From Haloechinothrix aidingensis (GTDB lineage Bacteria; Actinomycetota; Actinomycetes; Mycobacteriales; Pseudonocardiaceae), in NCBI RefSeq assembly GCF_013450155.1, contig NZ_JACCKD010000005.1, positions 307,019 to 371,018 on the forward strand: DNA of 64,000 nucleotides, given 5' to 3'. A model generated the notes under the pieces. That model did no database searches. It was not told where the DNA came from and worked only from the letters and a program-made list of their open reading frames with translations. The position numbers were made by a program, and so were the translations under genes. Positions 35,394-44,344 of this stretch are shown here, one piece after another; the first letter of the stretch is position 1, and every line of letters starts with the position of its first letter.

Positions 35394-35810
35394 TCATTCG
35401 ACGACCAGAGTGCCCGTCATGCTGGGGTGGAAGGTGCATTCGAGGGGGTAACTGCCGGGCTCGGACGGCGCGGTGAAGGTCGCGGTCTCGCCGCCCTGGA
35501 TCTCGGTGTCGAAGTCGCCTTGCTCGGTCGCGGTCACCGTGTGCGCGGCGTTGTCCTCGTTCGTCACCGTGATCTCCGCGCCCGGAGCCACCGAATCGGG
35601 CAGGGTGAACTCGAAGTCCTTGATCCCGATCTCGGCAGGCTCCGCGGCCGCCTCGGTCGTCCCGTCGCTTTCGGTGGTCTCCTCCGGGGCGGCCGTCGTC
35701 GGTGCCGTTGTCTGCGGCTCGGTTTGTTCGTCGTTCGCACCGCCGCAGGCGGTCAGCCCGAACAGCATCCCCGCGACGACGGTGGTGAGCAGCGTTGATC
35801 TGATGCGCAT
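35394..35810 (-). CDS. Cupredoxin-like lipoprotein
   Basis: A 138-residue protein with a lipoprotein signal peptide (lipobox LTACGG), a Thr/Glu-rich spacer to about residue 60, and a plastocyanin-like domain. Copper ligands can be placed: His in DNAAHTVTA and the Cys-x3-His-x2-Met series in PLECTFHPSMTG, a type-1-like site. It may be an outer-surface electron carrier or copper-binding protein. Upstream is the decayed desaturase and ECF sigma gene; downstream, after 290 bp of no visible gene, the CHRD gene. Confidence 0.85.
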   Translation of the reverse strand: MRIRSTLLTTVVAGMLFGLTACGGANDEQTEPQTTAPTTAAPEETTESDGTTEAAAEPAEIGIKDFEFTLPDSVAPGAEITVTNEDNAAHTVTATEQGDFDTEIQGGETATFTAPSEPGSYPLECTFHPSMTGTLVVE

Positions 35811-35859
35811 GACGCCTCCATGCAGAACGTGAATCTAGATCTTCAGACAGGGTTCGCAG

Positions 35860-36184
35860 CTATGCCGCCGCGCGGATGGGTGCGCCGAGCGCGTGCAGGT
35901 GGTGCAGCACGTGCCCATAGGAGCGCAGCAGCCCGCACTGGCTGTCGTCGATACCGGGTGAACACCACCGCGAGAAACGCCGCCGTCACCGGTCGCCACC
36001 ACGAGTCGCCGACCAGCAGGAAGACCGCACCTCCCCCGGCCAACACCAGCAGGTTCACGGCGATGCGCACGATGTAATAGCCGCGCCGTCGATCAAGCAA
36101 TCCGGCCCGCTCGACGCTGCGGGCCAGTTCGGCGAACTCAGTGGTCCGCTTCGAGGGCCGCTGTGGGGCCTGGATCGGCGTCAT
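35860..36184 (-). pseudogene. Fatty acid desaturase remnant (internal deletion plus frameshift)
   Basis: The first about 67 codons encode a desaturase-like N-terminus (ELARSVERAGLLDRRRGYYI, then FLLVGDSWWRPVTAAFLAVV). At about 35965 the frame breaks, and the +1 frame continues directly with QCGLLRSYGHVLHHLHALGA to a TAG at 35860, which resembles the C-terminal tail of DesA3-type desaturases. The central His-box region (roughly 250 residues) is missing. So both ends of the gene survive around an internal deletion. Its ATG overlaps the stop of the ECF sigma gene (ATGA), showing it was once the second gene of that operon. Confidence 0.7.
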
Positions 36185-36798
36185 GCCTTGGCACCTCCCG
36201 GAGACACCGTCGCCGGGGAACGCAGCTGTGCGGACATGCGCCGCAACGCGCTGGTCAGTCGGGTGGCAGCCTCCTCGACCGGGATGCCCACCCTGGTGGC
36301 CGCCTCGGCCACGGTGTCACCGCCGAATGCCACTGCTTCGACTACCTCGCGCTCGCCGCCAGGAAGAGACGTCAGGCAGACGACCGTCCGCGACCGCATC
36401 ACCTCGGCACGGGCCCACTCCGTGTGATCGGCACGGCGCCCGTTGCGCGAAGCCGTGTGTATCCGCGGAGCGTGTCGCGAACGCAGCCCGTACTCACGTC
36501 GCCACTGCAGCGCCTCAGCCCTGGACAGCGCAGCCAGGGCGCACCGCAGCCCACCGTTGTCGATCGCGGCGGCGACCGTGTCCGGATGGCGCCACGCCCC
36601 GAGGAAGACCGTCTCGGTGATGGCTGCGGCAACGTCACGGTCGCCCACGATTCCGTACGCGACCCCGTAGACCGTCGCGCTGAACTGATCGAACAGCTCA
36701 CCCAGAGCACCCCGGTCGCCGCCACGCACGCGCAGCAGCACCCGCCGCTCCCACGGAACCGAAGCACTCGGCGTGTCGTCGGCTACTGAAAACCGCAT
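36181..36798 (-). CDS. ECF-type RNA polymerase sigma factor
   Basis: A 205-residue sigma-70 family protein. Region 2 is seen in ALGELFDQFSATVYGVAYGI and the following ITETVFLGAWRHPDTV; region 4 in CLTSLPGGEREVVEAVAFGG with VAEAATRVGIPVEEAATRLT. It lacks long extra domains, so it is an ECF-like factor, closest in feel to SigK-type. No complete anti-sigma gene is adjacent: downstream is the desaturase remnant. A fragment of an RskA-like anti-sigma lies 4 kb away. Target promoters unknown. Confidence 0.8.
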   Translation of the reverse strand: MRFSVADDTPSASVPWERRVLLRVRGGDRGALGELFDQFSATVYGVAYGIVGDRDVAAAITETVFLGAWRHPDTVAAAIDNGGLRCALAALSRAEALQWRREYGLRSRHAPRIHTASRNGRRADHTEWARAEVMRSRTVVCLTSLPGGEREVVEAVAFGGDTVAEAATRVGIPVEEAATRLTSALRRMSAQLRSPATVSPGGAKA

Positions 36799-37573
36799 CC
36801 CAACTCCCGGCTCTACTCAACATCCGCCGGGGTCATGGGCGGTACGACAATTCGCTGATACCCACCATAGGAGCCCAGCAAACATCGCAGCCAAACAGCG
36901 CGATCACTTCGTTACATTATGAACTCATCAGCCCAGCAGTACCGAGCTCGCTCGCGGCCATATGAGTGGTCTCGTCAAGGGAGCACTCGTGGGATCCACC
37001 GTATTGGGTGACGCTGCTGAACTCCGCGCCGGGCACGGCAGCACAGTCCGCTGCGGTGATGACGGAAAGGGACGGAAAGGGTATGCGTCAGGTCAGGCGT
37101 GGTTCCCGAATCACGCGCCATTCGACGCGTCGTCAGGGTGCCTGTATGCGGGCAGTCAAGCGATGACTCGACATCGACGCTGTCCGCGATACTGCTCCGA
37201 CATGAACGTCCCCGTGCATAGTCGATCTGTCTGGTTCGACTCACAGGGTCAGGGACAGCCCGAGCCGAAATCGCACAAGCGATCCCGAGGCGATATACAC
37301 CATTTGCAACACAGAAAGACCGGCATTTCCAGATCGCATCGAATTGCCATTCCGGGACCTATAGGCTGAGTCCGTGAATTCCTCGACCAGTAACACGAGA
37401 TCACCCCACCGAGGTGATCTCAGCGAGATCGACCCGGTTGTAGCCGGAGGGAGCGAATGTGGAGGCTCCACATCCAGCCCCCACCGAACCGGAACCCGCG
37501 TACGGGTCGCACTCGTGCTCACCGGCTTCGAACACGGCGAGATCACCTGAATGGAGAACTCGCCGAAATCATG
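36799..37573. other. Intergenic stretch without a convincing gene
   Basis: About 775 bp of lower-GC sequence between the sigma factor and a methyltransferase gene. Open frames here (for example 36962-37369) have atypical composition, no family motifs and no good ribosome site. The only structured element is a hairpin GAGATCACC (37397-37405) / GGTGATCTC (37413-37421) with a 7-nt loop, repeated in part at about 37531; it may be a terminator-like or regulatory stem. Otherwise nothing is recognised. Confidence 0.5.
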
Positions 37574-38389
37574 TCATCGCACGCGGGCCACGATCTCCGC
37601 GTGCAGCAGGGACATCCAGCCGTCCTCGGAGGCGGCCCACCGCTGCCAGCCATCCGAGATCCGGCGCAAACCGTCGGCCGTGGCCAGGCCGGACTCCAGC
37701 GCCTGCTCGGCCAGCGCCGAGTGCAGGATCCGTTCCGACCACGCGTCCGCCCACCATCTGCGGTCCTGGGATGTGGCGAAACACCAGGTCGACGTCGTCG
37801 CGGTGACCCCGTCCAGCCCCGAGCGCAGCGCCCAGGAGCGCAGCCGCCTACCGGCGTCCGGTTCTCCACCGTTCGCACGCGCCAGCCCGCGGTACAGCGT
37901 CAGCCACTCGTCCAGTTCCGCGAGCTCCGGGTACCAGGCGAACGCGGCGTAGTCACTCTCCCGGGCTGCCACGAGCCCGCCCGGCCGGCATACCCGTCGC
38001 ATCTCGCGCAGCGCGCGAACCGGGTCCCCGACGTGCTGCAGCACCTGGTGCGCGTGCACGACGTCGAAGCTCCCGTCGGCGAACTCGAGGTCGTGCACAT
38101 CGCCGAGGACGAAGTCGATTGTGCCCTGCCCCCTGCGCGTGGCCTCGTCACGTCCCTGACGGAGCGCATCCTCGGTCCGTTCCAGCGCGGTCACGCGGCC
38201 CGGCGCGACGACGGCGGCAAGGTCGGCCGTGATCGTCCCGGGTCCGCAGCCGACGTCGAGCAACGACATCCCGGACTCGAGGTGCCCGAGTAGGTAACCG
38301 GCGGAGTTCTCCGCCGTGCGCCACCGGTGTGCACGCAGCACCGACTCGTGGTGCCCGTGCGTGTACACGGTCTCCGCCCGCTCCGCCAC
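37574..38389 (-). CDS. SAM-dependent methyltransferase
   Basis: A 271-residue class I methyltransferase. Motif I is SLLDVGCGPGTITADLAA, motif II VTALERTEDAL, then FVLGDVHDLEFADGSFDVVHA and MRRVCRPGGLVAARESDY. These are Methyltransf_11/UbiE-like features; the substrate is unknown. GTG at 38389 is chosen because GGAGGGAG lies 7 nt upstream and the text AERAETVYTHGHHESVLRAH fits relatives; longer in-frame readings are possible. It is convergent in orientation to nothing nearby and follows the WS/DGAT gene on the same strand by 154 bp. Confidence 0.82.
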   Translation of the reverse strand: MAERAETVYTHGHHESVLRAHRWRTAENSAGYLLGHLESGMSLLDVGCGPGTITADLAAVVAPGRVTALERTEDALRQGRDEATRRGQGTIDFVLGDVHDLEFADGSFDVVHAHQVLQHVGDPVRALREMRRVCRPGGLVAARESDYAAFAWYPELAELDEWLTLYRGLARANGGEPDAGRRLRSWALRSGLDGVTATTSTWCFATSQDRRWWADAWSERILHSALAEQALESGLATADGLRRISDGWQRWAASEDGWMSLLHAEIVARVR

Positions 38390-38543
38390 GAACCCGCTCC
38401 CTCCGCACGCGCTGTGCGCATATCGTGTCACATCCTGGGATATTGCTCCAATAATGTGAGACGAATCGTGACGACCGCGTGCATCGCGACCGCCGCCCGC
38501 GCGCCGTACGCCCGCCCGGGCCGTGGCTATCCGGGCAGCCTCC

Positions 38544-39938
38544 TCAGCGGGCCGCGAGGTCGAGCAGCGTGTCCAGCTCCTCACGCATCGCGCTGGACAG
38601 CGACGAGACGTCCGGCACCAGTTCCCGCGCCGCGAGCAACCCGATATTGACCGTGCCCGACACCGACAGCGCGGTCACGTTGAGCCCGCATCCGTGGAAG
38701 ACGGGGCCGAACGGGTACATCCCGGTGACCCGCGCGCCGAGCAGGTAGATCGGCATCGGTGGCCCGGGGACGTTCGAGATCACCAGGTTGTGCACCACCG
38801 GATGCTTCTCCGCGAGCCGTAGCGCGGAGTAAGTACGCACCGCGGACCCGAACGTCGCCGGGCCCGCGAACTGTGCCCAGTCCTGCAGCAGGTCGGCGGG
38901 AACGGTGTAGTGGTGATCCTTGGCGAGCGCGGTGGTCTCGCTCAGCGCGCGCAACCGCTGCCCGGGCTCGTCGAGGTCCGTCGGCAGCGAGGCGAAGAAC
39001 GCCGACACCTTGTTCATGCCCGTCTCGCCCCTGCTCCTGCCGCGCACCGACACGGGCACGGATGCCAGCAGCGCCTTGCCGGGCAAGGCGTCGCGTTCGA
39101 GCAGGTACCGTCGCAACGCGCCTGCGCACACCGCGAGCACCACGTCATTGACGGTGACCTCGAAGGCGTTCTTGACCCGCTTCACCTCATCCAGGTCCAG
39201 CTGGACGTAGGAGACGCTCCTGTGCCCGGTGATCGTCGCGTTGAACGGGGTCCGCGGTGCCGTGAACGGCAGCCGCATGCCCTTGCCGCGCAGCGAGCGC
39301 ACCACGAAGCCGGGTGCGAGCCCGGCCAGCTCCGGAACCATCCGCAACGCGTCGAGCGGTCGCCGCGCCACGGATCGCAGGCCGTCACCCACCAGCTCGA
39401 CCGTGCCGGGGCGGGGCGGGTTCGCCTCATGATCGTCCGGCACCTCCGGCAGCGGCGCGTCCGGCTCGAGCCCGGCAAGGTACGACAGCAGGTTCGCCCC
39501 GCTCACCCCGTCCACGCTGGCGTGATGCATCTTCATCACGATCGCGACCGAGCCGTCCGGGATGCCCTCGACCACATGGACCTCCCACAGCGGGCGGGCA
39601 CGGTCCATCGGCTGCCCCGCGATGTGCGCGCACAGCTCGGCGAGCTCGGCGTCACCACCCGGCGGCGGCACCGCGATCCGGTGCACATGCCGCTCGGCGT
39701 CGAACCCCTCGTCCTCGACCCAGACGGGATGGTCCACATTGAGCCAGGAGGAGTACAGCTTGCGCCGGAACACCGGCAGCCGCGCGATGCGCTCGACGAG
39801 CATCCCCTTGAAGCGCTCGTAGGAGTACCCACCGGGGATCGTCGAGGTATCCAGCGTGATCAGAGCACACACATGGAGCAACTGCGAGGACGTCTCGAGA
39901 TAAAGGAAGCTCGCGTCGAGCCCGGTGAGTCGCTGCAT
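38544..39938 (-). CDS. Wax ester synthase / diacylglycerol acyltransferase family (WS/DGAT)
   Basis: A 464-residue WS/DGAT with the catalytic HHxxxDG motif at residues 138-144 (HHASVDG) and the family start MQRLTGLDASFLYLET. Later blocks NDVVLAVCAGALRRYL and NLVISNVPGPPMPIYLLGAR are typical. It would acylate diacylglycerol or a fatty alcohol at the membrane or lipid-body surface. The ATG is 6 nt after TAGGGT, a good -10 hexamer, so the mRNA is probably leaderless. A perfect KstR box lies 22 bp upstream, between it and the divergent lipase gene; the pair resembles Rv0221/Rv0220 (lipC) of M. tuberculosis. Confidence 0.9.
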   Translation of the reverse strand: MQRLTGLDASFLYLETSSQLLHVCALITLDTSTIPGGYSYERFKGMLVERIARLPVFRRKLYSSWLNVDHPVWVEDEGFDAERHVHRIAVPPPGGDAELAELCAHIAGQPMDRARPLWEVHVVEGIPDGSVAIVMKMHHASVDGVSGANLLSYLAGLEPDAPLPEVPDDHEANPPRPGTVELVGDGLRSVARRPLDALRMVPELAGLAPGFVVRSLRGKGMRLPFTAPRTPFNATITGHRSVSYVQLDLDEVKRVKNAFEVTVNDVVLAVCAGALRRYLLERDALPGKALLASVPVSVRGRSRGETGMNKVSAFFASLPTDLDEPGQRLRALSETTALAKDHHYTVPADLLQDWAQFAGPATFGSAVRTYSALRLAEKHPVVHNLVISNVPGPPMPIYLLGARVTGMYPFGPVFHGCGLNVTALSVSGTVNIGLLAARELVPDVSSLSSAMREELDTLLDLAAR

Positions 39939-39959
39939 GACGGAACCCTAAGACAAAAC

Positions 39960-39973
39960 TGAAACATGTTCTA
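39960..39973. promoter_or_regulatory. KstR operator between WS/DGAT and lipase genes
   Basis: TGAAACATGTTCTA fits TnnAACnnGTTnnA fully. It lies 22 bp upstream of the WS/DGAT ATG and 45 bp upstream of the lipase ATG. Each start has a -10-like hexamer (TAGGGT and TATCCT) ending 6 nt before the ATG, so one operator could cover two leaderless promoters. Confidence 0.8.
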
Positions 39974-40017
39974 TCCCGCGTCGGGGTGAGCGGTACGTCT
40001 CACGCTATCCTCGTCGC

Positions 40018-41286
40018 ATGGGTCCTTCCTTCCGCACCCGGCGCGCGGCTCAGCTCGCGCTCACCGCGAACGCCCTTCGCCCGCTGCGTGGCAAGACGAC
40101 GGCCATCCCCAGCTTCTTCGCAGGCTGGCTCACCTCCGAGCTGGCCCCGCACCTGCTGGCCGCGAACTGTGCCGACACCGCGATCCACCTCGCCCGCAGG
40201 GGCAGGCGGGACCGGATCGGCCTCGCGCTGTCCGCAGCCTCGGCCGCGGGACTGGTCGCGCTGATGTCCTCCGCGCACCGGGCCCGGGACACCGTCGAGG
40301 ACGCGCTGGTGAGCGCGCTCGGCCCGGGGTACAAGGACCAGCTCAGCCCGCCCAGTCACCCGTCCGACCTGAGCCTGCCCCTCGACCAGCTGATGATGCC
40401 GTTTCGCATGCGCTCGCCGGAAGTGCGGCGGACTCGCGACATCGCCTACGCGCACGGGGGCAAGCGCTACCTGCTGGACGTCTACCGGCCGCGTGCGCCG
40501 CACCGGAACCGCCCCGTCCTGCTGCAGATCCACGGCGGCGCGTGGATGGTTGGCAACAAGGACCAGCAGGGCCTGCCCCTGATGTTGCACATGGCCAAGC
40601 GCGGGTGGGTGTGCGTCTCCGTCAACTACCCGCTGTCTCCCCGCGCGCGGTGGCCCGCGCACATCGTCGCGATCAAGCAGGCTCTCGCCTGGGTCAAGAG
40701 CACCATCGCCGACTACGGTGGCGACCCGTCGTTCGTGGCCGTCACCGGCGGCTCGGCAGGCGGCCACCTGGCGTCGTTGCTGGCGCTGACACCGAACGAC
40801 CCCGCATGGCAGCCAGGGTTCGATGACGTGGACACCAGCGTGCAGGCCTGCGTGCCGCACTACGGGGCCTACGACTTCGCGGCACAGTCCGGCTCCCAGG
40901 CAGCGAAGGCGATGCGCCGGTCCGTACTGGAACGCTACGTGGTCGGCAAGGACGCCGAGACCGAGTTGGACACCTACCTCGCCGCCTCACCGCTGCACCG
41001 CATCAACCCGGACGCACCGCCGTTCTTCGTGCTGCACGGCGAGCACGACTCGCTGATCCCCGTCGCCGACGCGCGGGTGTTCGTGGACAAGCTCCGCGCG
41101 ACCTCGCACCGGCCCGTGGCCTACGCGGAGGTGCCGGGCGCCCAGCACGCCTTCGACATCTTCCCGTCGATCCGCAGCGCGCACGTGGTGCGCGGGGTGC
41201 AGCGCTTCCTGGAGTGGACCTACACGGCCCAGCGAGTCCAGGCGCCGCCTGCCGCAGAGGGGACCGGGCAGTCAGTCGCGCGGTAG
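40018..41286 (+). CDS. Alpha/beta hydrolase of the hormone-sensitive-lipase group (LipC-like)
   Basis: A 422-residue esterase/lipase. It has an N-terminal hydrophobic/helical region of about 130 residues, then an alpha/beta-hydrolase domain with the oxyanion motif LLQIHGGAWMVGNK, nucleophile elbow VTGGSAGGHLAS, the Asp in LHGEHDSLIP and His in VPGAQHAFDIFPS. The long N-terminal region and motif spacing resemble mycobacterial LipC (Rv0220), which is next to a WS/DGAT gene as here. TATCCT ends 6 nt before the ATG at 40018 and no ribosome site is visible, suggesting a leaderless transcript. The last 15 nt overlap the convergent fadE34. Confidence 0.87.
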   Translation: MGPSFRTRRAAQLALTANALRPLRGKTTAIPSFFAGWLTSELAPHLLAANCADTAIHLARRGRRDRIGLALSAASAAGLVALMSSAHRARDTVEDALVSALGPGYKDQLSPPSHPSDLSLPLDQLMMPFRMRSPEVRRTRDIAYAHGGKRYLLDVYRPRAPHRNRPVLLQIHGGAWMVGNKDQQGLPLMLHMAKRGWVCVSVNYPLSPRARWPAHIVAIKQALAWVKSTIADYGGDPSFVAVTGGSAGGHLASLLALTPNDPAWQPGFDDVDTSVQACVPHYGAYDFAAQSGSQAAKAMRRSVLERYVVGKDAETELDTYLAASPLHRINPDAPPFFVLHGEHDSLIPVADARVFVDKLRATSHRPVAYAEVPGAQHAFDIFPSIRSAHVVRGVQRFLEWTYTAQRVQAPPAAEGTGQSVAR

Positions 41287-43491
41287 GCCGAGCAGGCGTT
41301 CCGCTGCCACGTTGAGCAGCACCTGCGTCGTCCCGCCCGCGATGCTCAGGCACCGGCTGAGCAGGAACTCGTGCACGACGTCCTCGCCGTCCTCGGTCAC
41401 GACGGCGCCCTCGGTGCCCAGCTCGCCGAGCGCGGCCTCGGCTATCGCCTGCCGGTGCCACACGCCGACCAGCTTGCGCACGCTGGACTCGGCGCCGCCA
41501 CCGTGCCCACCGAGGCTGCGCAGGGTGGAACGCGCGTCCAGCACCGCACACGCGTGGCCCTGCGCGACCAGGCCACCGACCTCGTCGTCCGACAAGCCGT
41601 CGCGCCGCGCGACCAGCTGCTCGAGCCCGTCGCCGAGGGACGAGCCGCCGGACATCGCGACACGCTCGTTGGCAAGCGTGGTGCGCGCGAGCTTCCATCC
41701 CTGACCCGGTTCGCCGACCACCGCGTCATCGGGCACGAACACTTCGGTGAGGAAGACCTCGTTGAATCTCGAGTCGCCGGTGATCTCCCTGAGCGGCCGC
41801 GTCTCGATCCCGTCCGAGCGCATGTCCACCAGGAAGTACGTGATGCCCTTGTGTTTCGGGGCTTCGGGATCCGTGCGGGCCAGGCAGATCGCCCAGTCAG
41901 CCTCGTGCGCCACCGACGTCCACACCTTCTGCCCGTCGAGGACCCAGCCGCCGTCGACCCGGGTGGCCGTGGTCCGCAGCGCAGCCAGGTCCGAGCCTGC
42001 CCCCGGCTCGCTGAACAGCTGGCACCAGGTGATCTCGCCACGCAACGTCGGGCCGACGAACCGCTCCGCCTGCCGTTCGGTGCCGTGCGCCAGGATCGTC
42101 GGGGCCGCCCATGCCCCGATCACCAGCTCGGGGCGCGCGACGCCCGCCCGCTCCAGCTCCTCGTCGATCGCCAGCTGCAGCGCGGGTGAGGCGTCCAGGC
42201 CGTACGGCCTCGGCCAGTGCGGCACCAGGTAGCCGGAGTCGACCAGCTCGTCCCTGCGCCGCTCCGGCGGCAGCGCGGCGATGCCGGAAACCACCTCGCG
42301 CACCCGCGCACGCTGCTCGGCCATCTCCTCGGCCCCGGCGTCCCACTCGGTCTCCTCCAGCGCCACCCCACGCCGGTGGCCGTCCCCGGCCAGCCCGGCC
42401 AGCCTGCCGCGCCAGGTCCCGGTACCGCCGAGCATCTGGCGCAGCGCCAGCGCGCGGCGCAGGTACAGGTGCGCGTCGTGCTCCCAGGTGAAGCCGATAC
42501 CGCCGAGCACCTGGATACAGTCCTTGGCGTTGTCGACAGCCGCGTCCGGGGCGTAGGCGGCGGCCGCGGCCGCGGCGAAGGCGTGCTGACCGGCGGCGCG
42601 CTCCTCGGCGGCCTGCTCGCCAGCCGCCTCAGCGGCCCGTGCCGCGTCCCAGGCCAGTGCCGTCGCCTGTTCCGCGCGGCACAGCGCGGTCGCACACAGG
42701 TGCTTGACGGCCTGGAACGACCCGATGGGTCGGCCGAACTGTTCACGGGTGGTCGCGTACTCGCTCGCCGTGCGCACGCACCACCTGGCGATGCCGGAGG
42801 CTTCCGCGCTCGCCAGGGTGGCCGCGGTGTCGCGGACGTGCCCGGTGGAGAGGGTGTCCAGGATCGCGTCCGCGGGTACCGCGACCTCGTCGAGCCGCAC
42901 CCGCGCCGCCGTCCTGGAGAAGTCCACCGGCGTGCACGGCCGCACGGTCACTCCCTCCCGGCCTGGCGCGAGCACGAACCACGTCGGCGCGCCGTCCACG
43001 TCCGCGGAAAGCACCAGGTGGGCACCCGAGTCGGCGCCGAACACGATCCCGGCCTCGCCGGAGACGACCAACCCGCCCCCGTGCGCACGTCGCGCGGTGA
43101 CGCCGGTCGGTTCGAGCGCCACGCCCGCGTGGGCCTCACCCGCGGCCAGCTGCGGGGTGATCTCCTTGGTCGCTGCCGGACCTCCGGCGCGGTCGAGCAG
43201 GAGCGCAGCGAGCGCGGTGGGCAGCACCGGGCCGGGTGCCAGACCCGCGGCGGCCTCCTCGAGGGCAGCGGCGGCGTCGGTGACCGCGCCGCCCGCACCA
43301 CCGAGCTCGGAGCGCACGGCGATGCCGAGCACACCGATCGCGGCGAGGTCGTGCCAGCCGCTGCCGGAGGAGTCCGGGGTGACTCCGCGCCCCTCAGCGG
43401 CGCGTACCGCGTCGAGCGTGCCGGTACGCGCGGTCCAGTCGCGCACCGATGAGGCCAGGGCCTGCTGGGTATCCGTGATGGCGAGCGGCAC
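41272..43491 (-). CDS. fadE34: Fused double acyl-CoA dehydrogenase FadE34 (ChsE3-like)
   Basis: A 739-residue fusion of two acyl-CoA-dehydrogenase units. The N-terminal half (to about residue 370) is the degenerate type, ending in CIQVLGGIGFTWEHDAHLYL; the C-terminal half has the FAD loop CQLFSEPGAGSDLAALRTTA, LDGQKVWTSVAHEADWAICL and ends SIAGGTTQVLLNVAAERLLG. M. tuberculosis FadE34 (Rv3573c, 711 aa) has this fused layout, acts on the 5-carbon steroid side chain, and is next to kstR, as here. Two KstR-like boxes lie upstream. Confidence 0.92.
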   Translation of the reverse strand: MPLAITDTQQALASSVRDWTARTGTLDAVRAAEGRGVTPDSSGSGWHDLAAIGVLGIAVRSELGGAGGAVTDAAAALEEAAAGLAPGPVLPTALAALLLDRAGGPAATKEITPQLAAGEAHAGVALEPTGVTARRAHGGGLVVSGEAGIVFGADSGAHLVLSADVDGAPTWFVLAPGREGVTVRPCTPVDFSRTAARVRLDEVAVPADAILDTLSTGHVRDTAATLASAEASGIARWCVRTASEYATTREQFGRPIGSFQAVKHLCATALCRAEQATALAWDAARAAEAAGEQAAEERAAGQHAFAAAAAAAYAPDAAVDNAKDCIQVLGGIGFTWEHDAHLYLRRALALRQMLGGTGTWRGRLAGLAGDGHRRGVALEETEWDAGAEEMAEQRARVREVVSGIAALPPERRRDELVDSGYLVPHWPRPYGLDASPALQLAIDEELERAGVARPELVIGAWAAPTILAHGTERQAERFVGPTLRGEITWCQLFSEPGAGSDLAALRTTATRVDGGWVLDGQKVWTSVAHEADWAICLARTDPEAPKHKGITYFLVDMRSDGIETRPLREITGDSRFNEVFLTEVFVPDDAVVGEPGQGWKLARTTLANERVAMSGGSSLGDGLEQLVARRDGLSDDEVGGLVAQGHACAVLDARSTLRSLGGHGGGAESSVRKLVGVWHRQAIAEAALGELGTEGAVVTEDGEDVVHEFLLSRCLSIAGGTTQVLLNVAAERLLGLPRD

Positions 43492-43527
43492 AGTTCCTCC
43501 ACATACGTTGTTCCCGCCACACGATAC

Positions 43528-43541
43528 TAGAACATGTTATA
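43528..43541. promoter_or_regulatory. KstR operator, fadE34 side
   Basis: TAGAACATGTTATA fits TnnAACnnGTTnnA at all positions, 36 bp upstream of the fadE34 start and in the divergent region shared with kstR. Confidence 0.85.
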
Positions 43542-43606
43542 GTGCATGGTCGATATCCCGTCCTGCCATCACCGATGATCAACGAACCGCCGCCGACCAC
43601 TGACAC

Positions 43607-43620
43607 TGAAACAGGTTCCG
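43607..43620. promoter_or_regulatory. KstR-like operator, kstR side
   Basis: TGAAACAGGTTCCG matches 13 of 14 consensus positions (last base G). It is 54 bp upstream of the kstR GTG, a position suited to autorepression as known for KstR in mycobacteria and Rhodococcus. Confidence 0.7.
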
Positions 43621-43674
43621 TGGTTGTATCCTGAGCACGGAACGCTCCTGACGTCGCGCAAGGGGGAACATCCC

Positions 43675-44304
43675 GTGCCGCCCAAGGCCAATCCACAATC
43701 CTCCGAGATTCCCACCCCGAAAGGTGAGGAACCCGGGTCACCGGCGCAGCGCGACCGGCGCAAGCGCATCATCGACGCGACGCTCGCACTGGCCGCCAGC
43801 GGTGGCTACAACGCCGTGCAGATGCGCGCGGTCGCCGACAAGGCCGAGGTCGCACTGGGCACCCTGTACCGGTACTTCCCGTCCAAGGTGCACCTGCTGG
43901 TCGCCGGGCTCGCGCGCGAGTTCCAGCAGACGAGGGACAAACTCGAACGCACGACGATCCCCGGGGACACCCCGGGGGACCGGCTGGTCTTCGTGCTCGG
44001 CAAGACCACGCGTGCCTTGCAGCGGGACCCGCATCTGACCGAGGCGATGGTGCGCGCGTTCATGTTCGCCGACACCACGGCGGCAGCCGAGGTCGAGCTG
44101 GTCGGCGGGCTGATGGAGGACATGTTCGCCACCGCCATGGGCAAGAAGGAGCCCACCGAACACGATCGGGCGATCTTTCACCTCATCGCCGATGTGTGGA
44201 TGGCCAACCTCATCGCATGGGTCAGCAGGCGCGCCTCGGCCTCCGACGTGCACCAGCGCCTCGAGCTCTCGGTGCGCCTCCTGATCAACGGCACGTCGAG
44301 CTAG
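43675..44304 (+). CDS. kstR: TetR-family repressor of cholesterol catabolism
   Basis: A 209-residue TetR regulator whose text is unmistakably KstR: QRDRRKRIIDATLALAASGG, NAVQMRAVADKAEVALGTLY, RYFPSKVHLLVAGLAREF and ADVWMANLIAWVSRRASASD all mirror Rv3574. KstR represses the steroid regulon and is released by cholesterol-derived CoA thioesters. GTG at 43675 follows AAGGGGG. Divergent from fadE34, with KstR-like boxes between, as in M. tuberculosis. Its predicted operators occur at seven or eight places in this window. Confidence 0.95.
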   Translation: MPPKANPQSSEIPTPKGEEPGSPAQRDRRKRIIDATLALAASGGYNAVQMRAVADKAEVALGTLYRYFPSKVHLLVAGLAREFQQTRDKLERTTIPGDTPGDRLVFVLGKTTRALQRDPHLTEAMVRAFMFADTTAAAEVELVGGLMEDMFATAMGKKEPTEHDRAIFHLIADVWMANLIAWVSRRASASDVHQRLELSVRLLINGTSS

Positions 44305-44344
44305 CCGCAACAGCCTTACCTACTGGCGCGTAAACTCGGCGGCG

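Noticed and set aside
36962..37369. 135-codon open frame in the large intergenic stretch
   Set aside because: No ribosome site, no recognisable domain, atypical composition; likely chance.
37397..37421. Hairpin as an intrinsic terminator
   Set aside because: Good 9-bp stem but no T-run and no gene ending nearby, so function not assignable.
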